A DNA stretch of 64,000 bases from an uncultured Spirochaetaceae bacterium (GCA_944389075.1 CALXLA010000043.1:21298-85297); one strand, 5' to 3'; counted from the first letter of the stretch, positions 16,588 through 26,194 are shown. Notes: generated by a model from the sequence alone, not told the origin. Made by a program: numbers and translations.

Positions 16588-18436
16588 GCGCATCTTCGAC
16601 TTTCCTGTTGTATGAACCAGGAGGGAACGTGCCTTTCCTGTCACGTTCTCCTATGGACATACCGGACAGGATGGCCATCCCGTCATCAAGATCCTTTATC
16701 GCATAGATGTGGAACTTGTGCTCTGCGACAGCGTTTTCGATGGTCCGGGGAAGTATCAGGGATGAGATGTTCACTTCTGGTATGATCACTCCCTGCGTGC
16801 CTGTGAGTCCTGCTGTCAGGCATGCATTGTAGAATCCCTCGATTTTCTCATTGATACCGCCAACCGGCAGGAGATCTCCCATCTGGCTTACAGATCCCGT
16901 GACAGCGAGATCCTGCCTTATAGGTATGTTCCCTATTGCTGACAGGAGAGCATAAAGCTCTGCAAGTGAGGCACTGTCGCCATCGACTTCTGCATAGCTC
17001 TGTTCAAAGCATATGCCTGCATACAGTGACAGTGGGAATGTGCGTGCATAACGATGCCTGAGATAGCCTTCGAGTATAAGGAGGCCCTTGTCGTGGATTC
17101 CACCGGAAAGCCCTGCTTCATGCTCGATATTCACGATTCCTTCTGTTCCAGGCGCAACTGCCACAGATATGACAGCAGGTGTGCCGAATGACGCATTACC
17201 CCTGTCTATGACAGCAAGACCATTGACGATTCCTGTCTTCGTGCCGTTCAGCGCAATGACCATCGCGCCTGTCTTTATCTCGCTGTTTATTCTTTCTTCC
17301 GTGAGGGAGCCGTACCATTCTCGCCTGTGGAGTGCTTCCTGTACATCAGCAGCTTCTATCATGGCATGGCTGCTTTCCGCTGCGATTATATTGGCCTCTT
17401 CAAGAAGATCTCCCAGAAGTGAAAGCTCTGATGTAAGCTTTGACCTGTCTTCGGCAATCAGCGATGAGTGCCTGAGAATCTCCGCATATGCATCATCCGA
17501 GGCAGGGAGGAAGTCCTTTCCTGCAGACATAAGGTAGCCGACGGTTCCGTTTATATTCTTGTCATCAGCATCAACTGCATAATCGAATTCAGGGGTGATG
17601 CGGAAGAACCGCGGGAACTTGCTGTCTTTTTCTGAAAGGGAATCGAATATATCCTCGTTGCCTAGAAGAATTATCTTTGTCAGCATCGGTATGGGATCAG
17701 GCCGTACAGATGAAATCATCTCCCCGAGCACATTGCGTGAGGAGAGAGCCCTCTCTGTCATCTCTATATAGCGTTTCAGTGTTTTCCACAGTTCTTCGTC
17801 GGATGTCACTTCCTCTGCATCGAGAATCAGGTATCCGCCAGCTGCCAGCTGATAAGATCCTGGCCTTATCGCAAGATGCGGAGCGGCTTTCTCATCTATT
17901 GATCCGAAAAGCGATCTGTGGGATGGGTGGCTCTCGATGATGGCTGGGCGTGTTTCTGCTGCGCTTCTGTCGAGTATTATGTTTATTTTGTAGGCATCTC
18001 CGCATTCCTTGTATTCAGGAAGAGATGCTATGAATCTCCTTATGCTGTCGTCTGGCCACCGGCTGATGATCTCAGAGCTGGTGATTCTGCCTTCTCCCAG
18101 CGCCTTCAGGTCTTCCTGGAACAGTTTTGCCTTTCCTTTGCCGAAAAGCAGGATGCGGGGACGTCTCTCTTCGATGTTCCAGCAATATGCTGCATCGCAG
18201 AGCATTGATGTGTCATTTGCATATTCATCTATCGCGCTGAGCGTGGCTGACAGTATCTCCTGTCCGGCATCTCCGGAGATGAAGATGTTATATCCTATTC
18301 TGTCTATCGAAAGCCCGAGCCTCAGAAGGCCCAGCGCACGTTCCTGTCCGATTATGCCAGGCCCTGCTTTGATTCCGCTGAATGTTCTTCCGCTGTAGGA
18401 CAGGACAATATCTTCTGCTCCAAGTTCCCTGATCAT
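16553..18436 (-). CDS. Lon-like (LonB/YcbZ type) protease with degenerate ATP site
   Basis: 627 residues. The C-terminal S16 protease domain is intact: catalytic Ser 488 (DGDSAS) and Lys 531 (GGINEK), 43 residues apart as in classical Lon. The N-terminal AAA-like domain keeps the GYNIFISGDAG strand-loop, but the Walker A Gly-Lys-Thr is replaced (GDAGQEILSA), so ATP binding there is doubtful; a YcbZ-like protein is the best match and the length is shorter than that family's roughly 800 residues. Strong promoter TTGACA-18-TACAAT (18473-18444), and the -10 ends 7 bases before the ATG: predicted leaderless. Overlaps the converging methyltransferase at the 3' end. Confidence 0.85.
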   Translation of the reverse strand: MIRELGAEDIVLSYSGRTFSGIKAGPGIIGQERALGLLRLGLSIDRIGYNIFISGDAGQEILSATLSAIDEYANDTSMLCDAAYCWNIEERRPRILLFGKGKAKLFQEDLKALGEGRITSSEIISRWPDDSIRRFIASLPEYKECGDAYKINIILDRSAAETRPAIIESHPSHRSLFGSIDEKAAPHLAIRPGSYQLAAGGYLILDAEEVTSDEELWKTLKRYIEMTERALSSRNVLGEMISSVRPDPIPMLTKIILLGNEDIFDSLSEKDSKFPRFFRITPEFDYAVDADDKNINGTVGYLMSAGKDFLPASDDAYAEILRHSSLIAEDRSKLTSELSLLGDLLEEANIIAAESSHAMIEAADVQEALHRREWYGSLTEERINSEIKTGAMVIALNGTKTGIVNGLAVIDRGNASFGTPAVISVAVAPGTEGIVNIEHEAGLSGGIHDKGLLILEGYLRHRYARTFPLSLYAGICFEQSYAEVDGDSASLAELYALLSAIGNIPIRQDLAVTGSVSQMGDLLPVGGINEKIEGFYNACLTAGLTGTQGVIIPEVNISSLILPRTIENAVAEHKFHIYAIKDLDDGMAILSGMSIGERDRKGTFPPGSYNRKVEDALRELCRWSQKG

Positions 18437-18443
18437 CGCTTAG

Positions 18444-18511
18444 ATTGTATTGCCCTCCAGCAAGTACTGTCAAAGGGTGATATAGCCGACGTACGCATTG
18501 ATTGCTATAAT
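18444..18511. promoter_or_regulatory. Divergent leaderless-type promoters of lon-like gene and nif3
   Basis: Minus strand: TTGACA (18473-18468), 18-base spacer, TACAAT (18449-18444), then 7 bases to the ATG at 18436. Plus strand: extended -10 TGC-TATAAT (18503-18511), then 7 bases to the ATG at 18519. Neither gene has a Shine-Dalgarno in the remaining space. Confidence 0.6.
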
Positions 18512-18518
18512 GGATTGT

Positions 18519-19274
18519 ATGACAGTTCAGGAATTCGGAAGGCTTCTTGAAGAGAGGCTGGATATAAAATCATTCGATGATATTTCCCTCAATGGATTCC
18601 AGATTGCAGGACCTGACAGGGAGCTGAGGAAAGCAGCCTTTGCGGTGGATGCGTCATTTGCATCCATCGATGAAGCAGCGGCGGCCTCTGCTGATGTCCT
18701 GATCGTGCATCATGGGTTATTCTGGGGACATCCAATTGCTGTTACAGGCAATCATTACGCAAGAGTGAAGAGAGCAATTGACAGTGGTCTGTCGCTTTTC
18801 GCATGCCATCTTCCGCTTGATGCCCATCCGCTTTATGGTAACAATGCGCAGATGGCTCTGCGGCTTGGGATGACTGAGTTCGATCCTTTTGGCACTTTCA
18901 GAGGAAAGTCCATCGGCTTCAAGGGAAAGCTCCCCTTCCCGATGACAGTGCCTGAGGTCGCCAGGCTTCTTGGATTCACAAGGGAGTCCGGAACGCGGAT
19001 CCTGAAGTTCGGAAAGGATCTTGCGGAGACTGTCGGCATAATCTCAGGAGCTGCCGGCGATGATGTGGATCAGGCAATAGAGGCTGGTCTTGATCTCTTC
19101 ATAACAGGAGAAGTCCCGCACGAAGTCTACAGTATTGTACGTGAGAATGGAATCAACCTTCTTGCTGGTGGCCATTACCAGAGCGAGGTATTCGGAGTGA
19201 AGGCCCTGCAGCGCATGGCTGAGAAGGAGCTTGGAATCGAGACGATCTTCATAGATGTTCCGACAGGCCTATGA
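18519..19274 (+). CDS. Nif3-like dinuclear metal-centre hexameric protein
   Basis: 251 residues, family length. Metal-binding motifs of the NIF3/YbgI family are visible: IVHHG near residue 65, the ACHLPLDAH segment, and C-terminal GGHYQSEVFG. These proteins form toroidal hexamers with two metal ions per subunit; the biological role is uncertain (GTP cyclohydrolase-like fold). The ATG at 18519 is chosen over upstream ATGs because those fall within the -10 box TATAAT. The stop overlaps the lspA ATG by four bases (ATGA). Confidence 0.88.
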   Translation: MTVQEFGRLLEERLDIKSFDDISLNGFQIAGPDRELRKAAFAVDASFASIDEAAAASADVLIVHHGLFWGHPIAVTGNHYARVKRAIDSGLSLFACHLPLDAHPLYGNNAQMALRLGMTEFDPFGTFRGKSIGFKGKLPFPMTVPEVARLLGFTRESGTRILKFGKDLAETVGIISGAAGDDVDQAIEAGLDLFITGEVPHEVYSIVRENGINLLAGGHYQSEVFGVKALQRMAEKELGIETIFIDVPTGL

Positions 19275-19795
19275 TGAGAAAAGGCATTCCGCTTTCGCTT
19301 ACTGTTCTGGTCATTGCACTTGATCAGGCAACGAAGGCATGGATAGTATCGTCAATTCCCGAAGGGACAGTCGCTTACAGGTTCTTCGGTGATTTCCTGT
19401 GGATCTGCCATGTCAGGAATGATGCTGTTGCATTCTCTCTTGGATCAGGGCTGTCTGATGCTGTCAAGATTGTTGCTTTTATCATACTGCCTCTTATTCT
19501 GATGGTCTTGATAGTCGCTGCGATTTTCTCTGACAGGATCCTGGGAAAGATCACGCAGTTCCAGAGATGGTGCCTTGCGGGTATAGCAGGAGGGGGAATC
19601 GGCAACCTGATTGACAGGATCTTCCGCTCATTCCGGGTCGTTGACTGGATTTCCACTAATAATTATGGATGGTTCGGGATGGAAAGATTCCCGACATATA
19701 ATATCGCGGATGCCGCAATCGTCATCTCGGTGATTCTGCTGGTTGTGAGCATCCTCCTTGGGGAGATTAGGAAAAATGCCAAGCAAGAAAACTAA
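19271..19795 (+). CDS. lspA: Lipoprotein signal peptidase (signal peptidase II)
   Basis: 174-residue inner-membrane aspartic protease that removes signal peptides from prolipoproteins after lipidation. Four hydrophobic segments are visible, with the DQATKAW motif near the start and the two catalytic Asp regions RNDAVAFSLGSG and YNIADAAIVIS. Preceded by GIGNLIDRIFR, a conserved loop. It serves the several lipoproteins encoded in this window. Translationally coupled to nif3; the next gene starts inside its 3' end. Confidence 0.94.
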   Translation: MMRKGIPLSLTVLVIALDQATKAWIVSSIPEGTVAYRFFGDFLWICHVRNDAVAFSLGSGLSDAVKIVAFIILPLILMVLIVAAIFSDRILGKITQFQRWCLAGIAGGGIGNLIDRIFRSFRVVDWISTNNYGWFGMERFPTYNIADAAIVISVILLVVSILLGEIRKNAKQEN

Positions 19796-20075
19796 TACGG
19801 CGATTTTCATGATTGCCGCTACATTGATCAATATCGTTCTGTTATTTGTCTTCATGATGCTCGGCCTGATTGGCCTTAACCTTGTAGTCACATACCTTCC
19901 GGTATCCGAGTCGCTTTTCCCTGTGCTGATGCTTGTTTTCTTCGTGCTGGCAATAGCTCTGGCGCTTTTTGTATATTCAAGGCTTGTGAAATGGGCTACA
20001 GCCAAGTATGGACTTGAGGATAAGCTTGCACCTCTATTCTCTTCTGGCAGGAGAAAAACACCTAAAGAGGACTGA
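19776..20075 (+). CDS. Small membrane protein, treponemal 'leader peptide processing enzyme'-like
   Basis: 99 residues from the ATG at 19776, which sits inside lspA and follows AGGAAA. MPSKKTNTAIF begins the protein; two hydrophobic segments follow (about 8-35 and 45-70), then a basic cytoplasmic tail ending GRRKTPKED. I associate this size, start motif and position with a small spirochaetal protein annotated in treponemes as a leader peptide processing enzyme, a label without functional proof. An earlier in-frame ATG (19758) is less likely. Confidence 0.75.
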   Translation: MPSKKTNTAIFMIAATLINIVLLFVFMMLGLIGLNLVVTYLPVSESLFPVLMLVFFVLAIALALFVYSRLVKWATAKYGLEDKLAPLFSSGRRKTPKED

Positions 20076-20077
20076 AA

Positions 20078-21049
20078 ATGCGCTTCGTAGAGAAAAGGAT
20101 TCTCGAGGATACATACTGGTATTCATTCAATGATGAACCGATAGCAACTGTCGGTTCTTTGATTGTGCCGCGTCTTTCAGATCCTTCATTCCTGCTGCCT
20201 GACGAGTCTCCTGACGGCTTGTGGCATCTTTTCGCACACACATGGCTTGGCGTAGAGCATTACACCTCGACTTCAGGCCTTGAGTGGAAGAAGGAGCATC
20301 TTGTCTTCCTTAGAGGTCATTCGCCATTCATCTATAAGGAAGGGAATGTCTATTATATGCTCTATGAGCTCCATGACAGGGTATATGGGCATAAGAAAGA
20401 CAGGGCAAAGTCCTCTAGGATCTTGCTTTCCAGCTCATCGGATCTTGCGCTGTGGTCTGAGCCACGGGTACTGCTGGATTCATCCTCAATCTCACGTTCA
20501 AGCTACAGAGGAGGTCCGGAGAGGATATCGAGGCCGCAGCTTATTCCCTGGCAAGGCAGATACAGGCTTTATTTCGGTGCGGGAGAGGGCCTTGTATATG
20601 ATACGGACCAGAAGTGCACTGCACGGCTGATGTTCGCTGAGTCCTACGATATTGATGGCCCATATGTGCCTTCTGATACTGTTTTGATGGAGGCAGATCC
20701 AGAAAGCAGATATCGTTCTCTTTCTCCGGGGGCTGTCAGGATAATCCCTTGCGCAGATGGCATTGCTGCCATTGAATGCGCGTATTTTTATGATAAGGAG
20801 CATGATAGGTCGAGGTCTGCCATGCTGCTGATGGTCTCAGATGATGGTCTTGTCTTCCCGGAACCTCATGTGATGCAGCTGTCTCCGCTTGATGGATGGG
20901 CATCAAGGTGCATAACATGCTGCGATGCCAGATATAAGGAGAATGAGGAAACCTGGTATTGCTATTATTCTGCAAATGGCATCGATGCGGATAGCCGCAT
21001 CCCTTATGTAAAGGAATCACTTGGACTCCTTCTTGGACGTCTTAGATAG
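20078..21049 (+). CDS. Five-bladed beta-propeller glycoside hydrolase-like protein (GH43/GH32 clan type)
   Basis: 323 residues, no signal peptide. Repeating short blades with Trp/Phe/Tyr-rich strands, a SDPSFLLPDE stretch resembling the DP motif of the first blade, WHLFAHTW, SPFIYKEGNVYYMLY and RPQLIPWQGRYRLYFGAGEG fit the GH43/GH32/GH130-type propeller. A cytoplasmic role on small glycosides is implied by the lack of a signal peptide; substrate cannot be told. It follows the membrane gene by 2 bases with AGAGGA upstream. Confidence 0.65.
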   Translation: MRFVEKRILEDTYWYSFNDEPIATVGSLIVPRLSDPSFLLPDESPDGLWHLFAHTWLGVEHYTSTSGLEWKKEHLVFLRGHSPFIYKEGNVYYMLYELHDRVYGHKKDRAKSSRILLSSSSDLALWSEPRVLLDSSSISRSSYRGGPERISRPQLIPWQGRYRLYFGAGEGLVYDTDQKCTARLMFAESYDIDGPYVPSDTVLMEADPESRYRSLSPGAVRIIPCADGIAAIECAYFYDKEHDRSRSAMLLMVSDDGLVFPEPHVMQLSPLDGWASRCITCCDARYKENEETWYCYYSANGIDADSRIPYVKESLGLLLGRLR

Positions 21050-21060
21050 TCGGAGGTTGT

Positions 21061-21576
21061 ATGAAACGTATTCTTATCCTGCTTTCGGTTCTTCTTGCTG
21101 CGTCATCCCTGTACGCAGTCGATTTCGATTTCGTAATCGGTCAGAAGACTGGTGCAAGCCTTGACTTTGATAATTCTCAGGGCAATTTCAAGCCATCGTT
21201 CAATTTCAATGTCGATGCTGAGCTAGACATGGATTTCGATGAAGGACATGGGATGATGGTAGGGATAAATCCATATGCTGAAAATGGACAGGTGAAGTTC
21301 GGTCTCAGCGTTGGATATGCCTACAGACTTGAGATTTCAAGGAACACTGACTTCATGTTCTCTGTAGGTCCGACTCTTACTTTTGCAAGCACAGGGGTTG
21401 GGTTTGGTGTTTTTGTCGATGCAAACTTCGATTTCATCCTCACGGACCTGGTATTCATAAGAGTCGGTACAGGAGTCGAGCTTTATTTCGGAGAGTTCGG
21501 CTCAGAAAGTTTTGGCAGGCAGGATCTTTCGATGCTTATTCCTCTCCCATATATCGGAGTCGGCTTCCAGTTCTGA
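21061..21576 (+). CDS. Putative outer-membrane beta-barrel protein
   Basis: 171 residues. A signal peptide (MKRILILLSVLLAASSLYA, cleavage after AYA-like SLYA) is followed by alternating polar/hydrophobic strands with many Gly, Phe, Asp and a C-terminal Phe (VGFQF), typical of small outer-membrane barrels. No family is recognised. Shine-Dalgarno GGAGG precedes the ATG. A strong terminator follows at 21592-21635, so it ends the lspA-led transcript or is a single gene. Confidence 0.7.
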   Translation: MKRILILLSVLLAASSLYAVDFDFVIGQKTGASLDFDNSQGNFKPSFNFNVDAELDMDFDEGHGMMVGINPYAENGQVKFGLSVGYAYRLEISRNTDFMFSVGPTLTFASTGVGFGVFVDANFDFILTDLVFIRVGTGVELYFGEFGSESFGRQDLSMLIPLPYIGVGFQF

Positions 21577-21591
21577 TATCTGTTGCTGACA

Positions 21592-21635
21592 TGAGGCTTT
21601 GTCCAGCAAAATGGCCGAAGCCTCAATCTTTTTCT
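21592..21635 (+). terminator. Rho-independent terminator
   Basis: TGAGGCTT (21592-21599) pairs with AAGCCTCA (21618-21625) and the following ATCTTTTTCTT is the T-rich tail. It separates the outer-membrane protein gene from the GntP permease gene. Confidence 0.75.
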
Positions 21636-21685
21636 TGAAGTCTGGTATTCCATGAAATATCCTCTTTGTAGAAAGGAGGTATGTC

Positions 21686-23059
21686 ATGTCTGGAATAGGC
21701 CTGATTATATCATTCGTCATCGCGATTATCGTGATGATCGTTGCAATCAGCAAGTTTAAGCTCCATCCGTTTATTGCTCTGATGGGAATTTCATTGATTC
21801 TTGCAATCGTCGTGGGAATTCCTCTTGCAAATATCCCTGGCATGATTGGTGCGGGCTTCTCCGGTACGTTCAGCAGTATCGGTATCGTCATCATCCTTGG
21901 AGCTCTCATCGGTACTATGCTTGAGAAGACGGGAGGCGCTCTCAAGCTTGCCGAGATGGTTGTCCGGGTTGTAGGCAAGAAGCATCCTGATATCGCCGTA
22001 GAGCTGATGGGCTGGGTCGTATCCATTCCTGTGTTCTGCGATTCAGGTTTCGTTATTCTTGATCCGATCAGAGGTGCACTGCAGAAGAGGACCGGATATT
22101 CTTCCGTAGCGCTTACTGTTGCGCTTTCTGCAGGTCTCTATACATCCCATGTGTTCATTCCACCTACACCAGGCCCGATTGCAGCTGCAAGCTCACTTGG
22201 AGTCGGTGATCATCTTCTCCTTGTCATGGGAATCGGTGCACTTGTTTCTATACCATGTCTTATTGTTGCCAATATATATGCTAACTACATCGGCAAGAGA
22301 GTGAGGACTGTCGAGGATGAGAATGAAGTCAGCCAGGCAGAGTATGAGAAGCTTCTCAAGAGCTTCGGAACGCTTCCTAATGGCTTCATGGCTCTTGCCC
22401 CGATCATCATACCGATCATCGCCATGGCTCTTGGCTCAATCTCCTCAATGGCAGGCTGGACAGGTGCTTTCGCGACACTCTGCACATTCATCGGTACGCC
22501 TATCATTGCTCTTGCAATCGGAACAGTATTCGGTGTGATACTCCTTGCACAGAGAAAGCAGATGAAGGATTTCTACTCAATTGTCGATGATACGCTCAAG
22601 ACAGTAGGCCCGATCCTCTTCATCACAGCCGCTGGCGGTGTTCTCGGCAGAGTCATCTCCGAAGCAGGGTTCGTAGGTTATATGCAGGAGCATGCCGCAG
22701 TGCTTTCGAAGATCGGAATCTTCTTCCCATTCATCGTCTCTGCGATTCTCAAGACTGCACAGGGATCCTCTACTGTTGCCCTTACGACAACAGCTGGCAT
22801 CATGGGCATGATCACAGATCCAGGTTCAATGATGAATCTGCTCGGTCTCTCGACGCCTATGGCTGGTACGCTGACGGTAATGGCTATCGCAGCTGGCGCA
22901 ATGACTGTATCACATGCCAATGATTCCTACTTCTGGGTTGTCACGAAATTCGGACATATCGAAATGGAGGATGGCTACAAGACACAGTCTGCCATGACTG
23001 GCATCATGGGTGTTGTCGGCATTATATTCGTCTGGATTCTTTCACTCTTCCTCATCTGA
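21686..23059 (+). CDS. GntP family permease (gluconate/glycerate type)
   Basis: 457-residue inner-membrane protein with 12 or more hydrophobic segments and the family's DSGFVIL, SHVFIPPTPGPIAAAS and TAQGSSTVALTTTAGI motifs. GntP proteins import sugar acids with protons. The glycerate kinase 67 bases downstream argues for glycerate or a related acid as substrate. Strong Shine-Dalgarno GAAAGGAGGT before ATG 21686. Confidence 0.9.
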   Translation: MSGIGLIISFVIAIIVMIVAISKFKLHPFIALMGISLILAIVVGIPLANIPGMIGAGFSGTFSSIGIVIILGALIGTMLEKTGGALKLAEMVVRVVGKKHPDIAVELMGWVVSIPVFCDSGFVILDPIRGALQKRTGYSSVALTVALSAGLYTSHVFIPPTPGPIAAASSLGVGDHLLLVMGIGALVSIPCLIVANIYANYIGKRVRTVEDENEVSQAEYEKLLKSFGTLPNGFMALAPIIIPIIAMALGSISSMAGWTGAFATLCTFIGTPIIALAIGTVFGVILLAQRKQMKDFYSIVDDTLKTVGPILFITAAGGVLGRVISEAGFVGYMQEHAAVLSKIGIFFPFIVSAILKTAQGSSTVALTTTAGIMGMITDPGSMMNLLGLSTPMAGTLTVMAIAAGAMTVSHANDSYFWVVTKFGHIEMEDGYKTQSAMTGIMGVVGIIFVWILSLFLI

Positions 23060-23126
23060 CAGGGAGATGTGATTCCATACTCAGCCTCAGCCTGCAGCTG
23101 GGGCTGAATCAAATATAGGAGATTCT

Positions 23127-24257
23127 ATGAAGAAAGCGGTATTGATACCTGATTCCTTCAAGGGGACTATGTCCAGTTCCGAGATAATTGCGATCATGAA
23201 GGAGAGAATCGAGGCATATAATCCAGGCTGCGATATTGTCTCTATACCTGTCGCTGATGGTGGCGAAGGAAGTGTTGATGCTTTCCTTACCGCGCTTGGA
23301 GGCGAGAAGATCAAAGTCCGGACAAAAGGTCCTTGGGGAGAGGAGCTTGATAGTTTCTATGGCATGCTTCCTGATAAGACAGCAGTCATTGAGATGGCAG
23401 CATCCGCAGGACTTCCTCAGGTAGGCGACAGGAAGGATCCTTCGAAGACGACTACTTATGGAGTAGGTGAGCTGATCCTCGCTGCTGCTAAAAATGGGGC
23501 AAAGCGCCTTGTCATAGGACTTGGCGGAAGCGCGACGAATGATGCCGGATGCGGAGCTGCTGCAGCTTGTGGAGTGAGTTTCCTGGACAAGGAAGGCAAC
23601 AGCTTCATCCCAGTAGGCGGAACACTTGATAAGATTGATAAGATTGATATTTCCACCATGGACGAGAGCGTGAGGTCGCTTCCTATAACTGCCATGTGCG
23701 ATATCGATAATCCATTCTATGGGCCAACAGGTGCTGCAGCCATATTCGGACCTCAGAAGGGTGCTGATGAGAAGATGGTCGAGCTTCTTGATGGCAAGAT
23801 GAAGCATCTCGCATCAATCATTGAGTCACAGCTCGGCATCGTGCTTCAGGAGATTCCGGGAAGCGGAGCTGCCGGTGGAATGGGCGGTGGCATGAAAGCT
23901 TTCTTCGGTGCGCGCATGCAGATGGGAATCGATGCTGTTCTTGAGATAACAGGTTTTGAGGATCTTGCCGCAGGTGCCGATATGATCTTCACAGGCGAGG
24001 GAAAGATCGACAGCCAGTCTCTCAGGGGAAAAGTAGTGATAGGCGTTGCACGCAAGGCCAGGAAGATGGGTATACCTGTGATAGCTGTTGTCGGCGATAT
24101 CGGGGATGATATCGATGCTGCCTATGATGAAGGCGTTACAGGCATCTTCTCAATAAACAGGGTCGCTGTTCCTTACAAGGAGGCAAGGCTCAGGGCCAAG
24201 AGCGATATGAAGCTCACTATGGACAATATCCTGAGATTCATGAAAAGCATGAAATAA
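23127..24257 (+). CDS. Glycerate 2-kinase (GarK/GlxK family)
   Basis: 376 residues, family length. Motifs: IPDSFKGTMSS at the start, VADGGEGSVDAF, GLGGSATNDAG and GEGKIDSQSLRGK. Phosphorylates glycerate (usually to 2-phosphoglycerate) so it can enter lower glycolysis. Together with the GntP permease it forms an uptake-and-activation pair. Start follows ATAGGAGA. The 251 bases downstream hold no gene but two hairpins, the last a terminator. Confidence 0.93.
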   Translation: MKKAVLIPDSFKGTMSSSEIIAIMKERIEAYNPGCDIVSIPVADGGEGSVDAFLTALGGEKIKVRTKGPWGEELDSFYGMLPDKTAVIEMAASAGLPQVGDRKDPSKTTTYGVGELILAAAKNGAKRLVIGLGGSATNDAGCGAAAACGVSFLDKEGNSFIPVGGTLDKIDKIDISTMDESVRSLPITAMCDIDNPFYGPTGAAAIFGPQKGADEKMVELLDGKMKHLASIIESQLGIVLQEIPGSGAAGGMGGGMKAFFGARMQMGIDAVLEITGFEDLAAGADMIFTGEGKIDSQSLRGKVVIGVARKARKMGIPVIAVVGDIGDDIDAAYDEGVTGIFSINRVAVPYKEARLRAKSDMKLTMDNILRFMKSMK

Positions 24258-24460
24258 GGGCTCAAGTGAGTGTTGCATAGCAGTTATGACAGGAGTGCCC
24301 TGGAAAGAACTTGGGAATGCCAGGAAGACCTGAATCTGAGAATGAATGGGCGGAGACTATCTGCTCAGCTGCTTGTTATGGCTTGCGCTCAATGAGACAG
24401 AGAGCCTCAATAGAAGTGAGAGCATGAATTCATCTCATGCTTTGCAACGAAATAGAGAAC

Positions 24461-24495
24461 AGGGAGCATTGCTGCTCCCTGGATTTTCTTTTTCA
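24461..24495. terminator. Rho-independent terminator after glycerate kinase
   Basis: AGGGAGCA (24461-24468), loop TTGC, TGCTCCCT (24473-24480), then GGATTTTCTTTTTC. Perfect 8-bp stem. It ends the GntP-kinase transcript in front of the converging cstA gene. A second perfect hairpin AGCATGA/TCATGCT (24421-24441) lies just upstream without a T tract. Confidence 0.8.
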
Positions 24496-24508
24496 GATTG
24501 ATAGTCAA

Positions 24509-26194
24509 TCAGGCCTTTGCAGGTTCTTCTTTTCCGAAGAGCTTCTTACAGCAAGCTATGACAACAATAATAGCAAGGGCTACAAGAAGGACAGCAAGGA
24601 CAATCTGCATTCCCTGTCCGAATGCGCTGACAGTTGCTGATGCGCCGAATGTCATGACATTCTTTACGATCATCTGGATAAGTGCAACCAGTGTCACTGC
24701 AAGCATGAAGAACATCGGGACGAACATCATCTTGTTGGATTTCTTCACTTTCTTGAGGTAGACAGCTACAGCTGCGAGTGCAAGAACGGAGAGAAGCTGG
24801 TTTGCTGATCCGAAGAGTGCCCAGATTTCAGCATATCCGACCTTTGCGAGGAGGAAGGATGGAACAAGGACGATGATTGATGCAACCCATCTGTTTGTAA
24901 GGAACTTCTTCCACTCAGGCAGCTTCGATGTATCCTCATCTTCCTTGTCGAGGAAGAGTTCCTGGAAGGAAAGCCTTCCGACTCTTGCAACGGAATCAAG
25001 CGATGTGAGCGCGAATGCGGAAACAGCAAGCGATATCAGCGTGTAGGAGATTGTCGAAGGAATTCCAAGGTTCGAGAGGAATCCTGATACCGCAGATGCG
25101 AATATCATCTGAGGTGTGCCTGCCGGAATCTGGCCACCTACGGCAACGGAACCTACCGCGATGAGTGCGATAACGCCAAGAAGCGACTCGACAAGCATTG
25201 CTCCATAGGAGATAGGAAGCATGTCAGATTCCTTCTCTACCTGCTTTGATGCCGTCTCAGAAGATACAAGTGAATGGAATCCAGATACAGCACCGCAAGC
25301 GACTGTTACGAAGAGGATCGGGAACATTGAACCTGCACTTGTCGTAAATGCTGTGAATGCAGGAAGCTCCATTGCTGGATTCGAGATGAAGATCCCGACA
25401 ACAGCGGCTGCTATCATGAAGATGAGAAGATAGCTGTTTAGATAGTCTCTTGGCTGAAGGAGTGCCCAGACAGGAACGACAGATGCGATGAGGATGTATA
25501 TGAATACGAGGATCATCCATGTGTTCACTGAAAGCGAGAACGGGAAAAGACATCCGAGCGCAATGCAGAGCACGAGTGCGATTATGGATACAGTGGTATT
25601 GACAGCAGTTCCGGGCTGCTTGTACTTGATGAAGAATCCGATTGCCACAGCAGCGACAATGAAGAGCGTAGAGGTGCATGCAACCTGCGAGTTCGCGAAA
25701 TTCTGCTCAGCAGAGAATGTTTCCGCGACTCCGAAGCTCTTCGCCACGATATCGGAGAAGGCCGCTACGACAAGGATGGAGAAGAAGTATACGAAAAGCA
25801 GGAAGAGCCTCTTTCCTGTTTTCCCTACATAGTTCTCGATGATGATTCCAATAGACCTGCCTTTATTGCGCACGGAAGCGAACATCGATGAGAAGTCCTG
25901 GACGGCTCCGATGAAAACACCTCCGATAAGACACCAGAGAAGGACAGGCACCCATCCGAATACAGCAGCCTGAATAGGTCCATTGATAGGCCCCGCACCG
26001 GCAATCGAGGCAAACTGATGTCCGAAGACGACCTGTTTCTTCGTGGGTACATAATCGATGCCATCGTTGATTTCAACAGCAGGAGTCTTTACGTTGTCAT
26101 TGACACCCCAGATCTTGGCAAGATACTTTCCGTAGAAGATGTATCCGCAGACAAGAGCTACAATGGCAATAGCCATTATTGCTATACCATTCAT
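24509..26194 (-). CDS. CstA family carbon-starvation / pyruvate transporter
   Basis: 561 residues with about 15 membrane segments. Conserved segments include YGKYLAKIWGV, FGHQFASIAGAGPINGP, GAVQDFSSMFASVRNKGRSIG and GFHSLVSSETASKQV. The family imports peptides and pyruvate; the substrate here is not readable. Shorter than E. coli CstA (about 700), as in many anaerobes. Shine-Dalgarno GGGAGAG precedes the ATG. Faces the glycerate operon tail to tail. Confidence 0.92.
   Translation of the reverse strand: MNGIAIMAIAIVALVCGYIFYGKYLAKIWGVNDNVKTPAVEINDGIDYVPTKKQVVFGHQFASIAGAGPINGPIQAAVFGWVPVLLWCLIGGVFIGAVQDFSSMFASVRNKGRSIGIIIENYVGKTGKRLFLLFVYFFSILVVAAFSDIVAKSFGVAETFSAEQNFANSQVACTSTLFIVAAVAIGFFIKYKQPGTAVNTTVSIIALVLCIALGCLFPFSLSVNTWMILVFIYILIASVVPVWALLQPRDYLNSYLLIFMIAAAVVGIFISNPAMELPAFTAFTTSAGSMFPILFVTVACGAVSGFHSLVSSETASKQVEKESDMLPISYGAMLVESLLGVIALIAVGSVAVGGQIPAGTPQMIFASAVSGFLSNLGIPSTISYTLISLAVSAFALTSLDSVARVGRLSFQELFLDKEDEDTSKLPEWKKFLTNRWVASIIVLVPSFLLAKVGYAEIWALFGSANQLLSVLALAAVAVYLKKVKKSNKMMFVPMFFMLAVTLVALIQMIVKNVMTFGASATVSAFGQGMQIVLAVLLVALAIIVVIACCKKLFGKEEPAKA

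Noticed and set aside
23085..23110. Hairpin between GntP and glycerate kinase genes as a terminator
   Set aside because: The CAGCCTCAGC/GCTGGGGCTG stem has mismatches and no T tract; the two genes are more likely co-transcribed.
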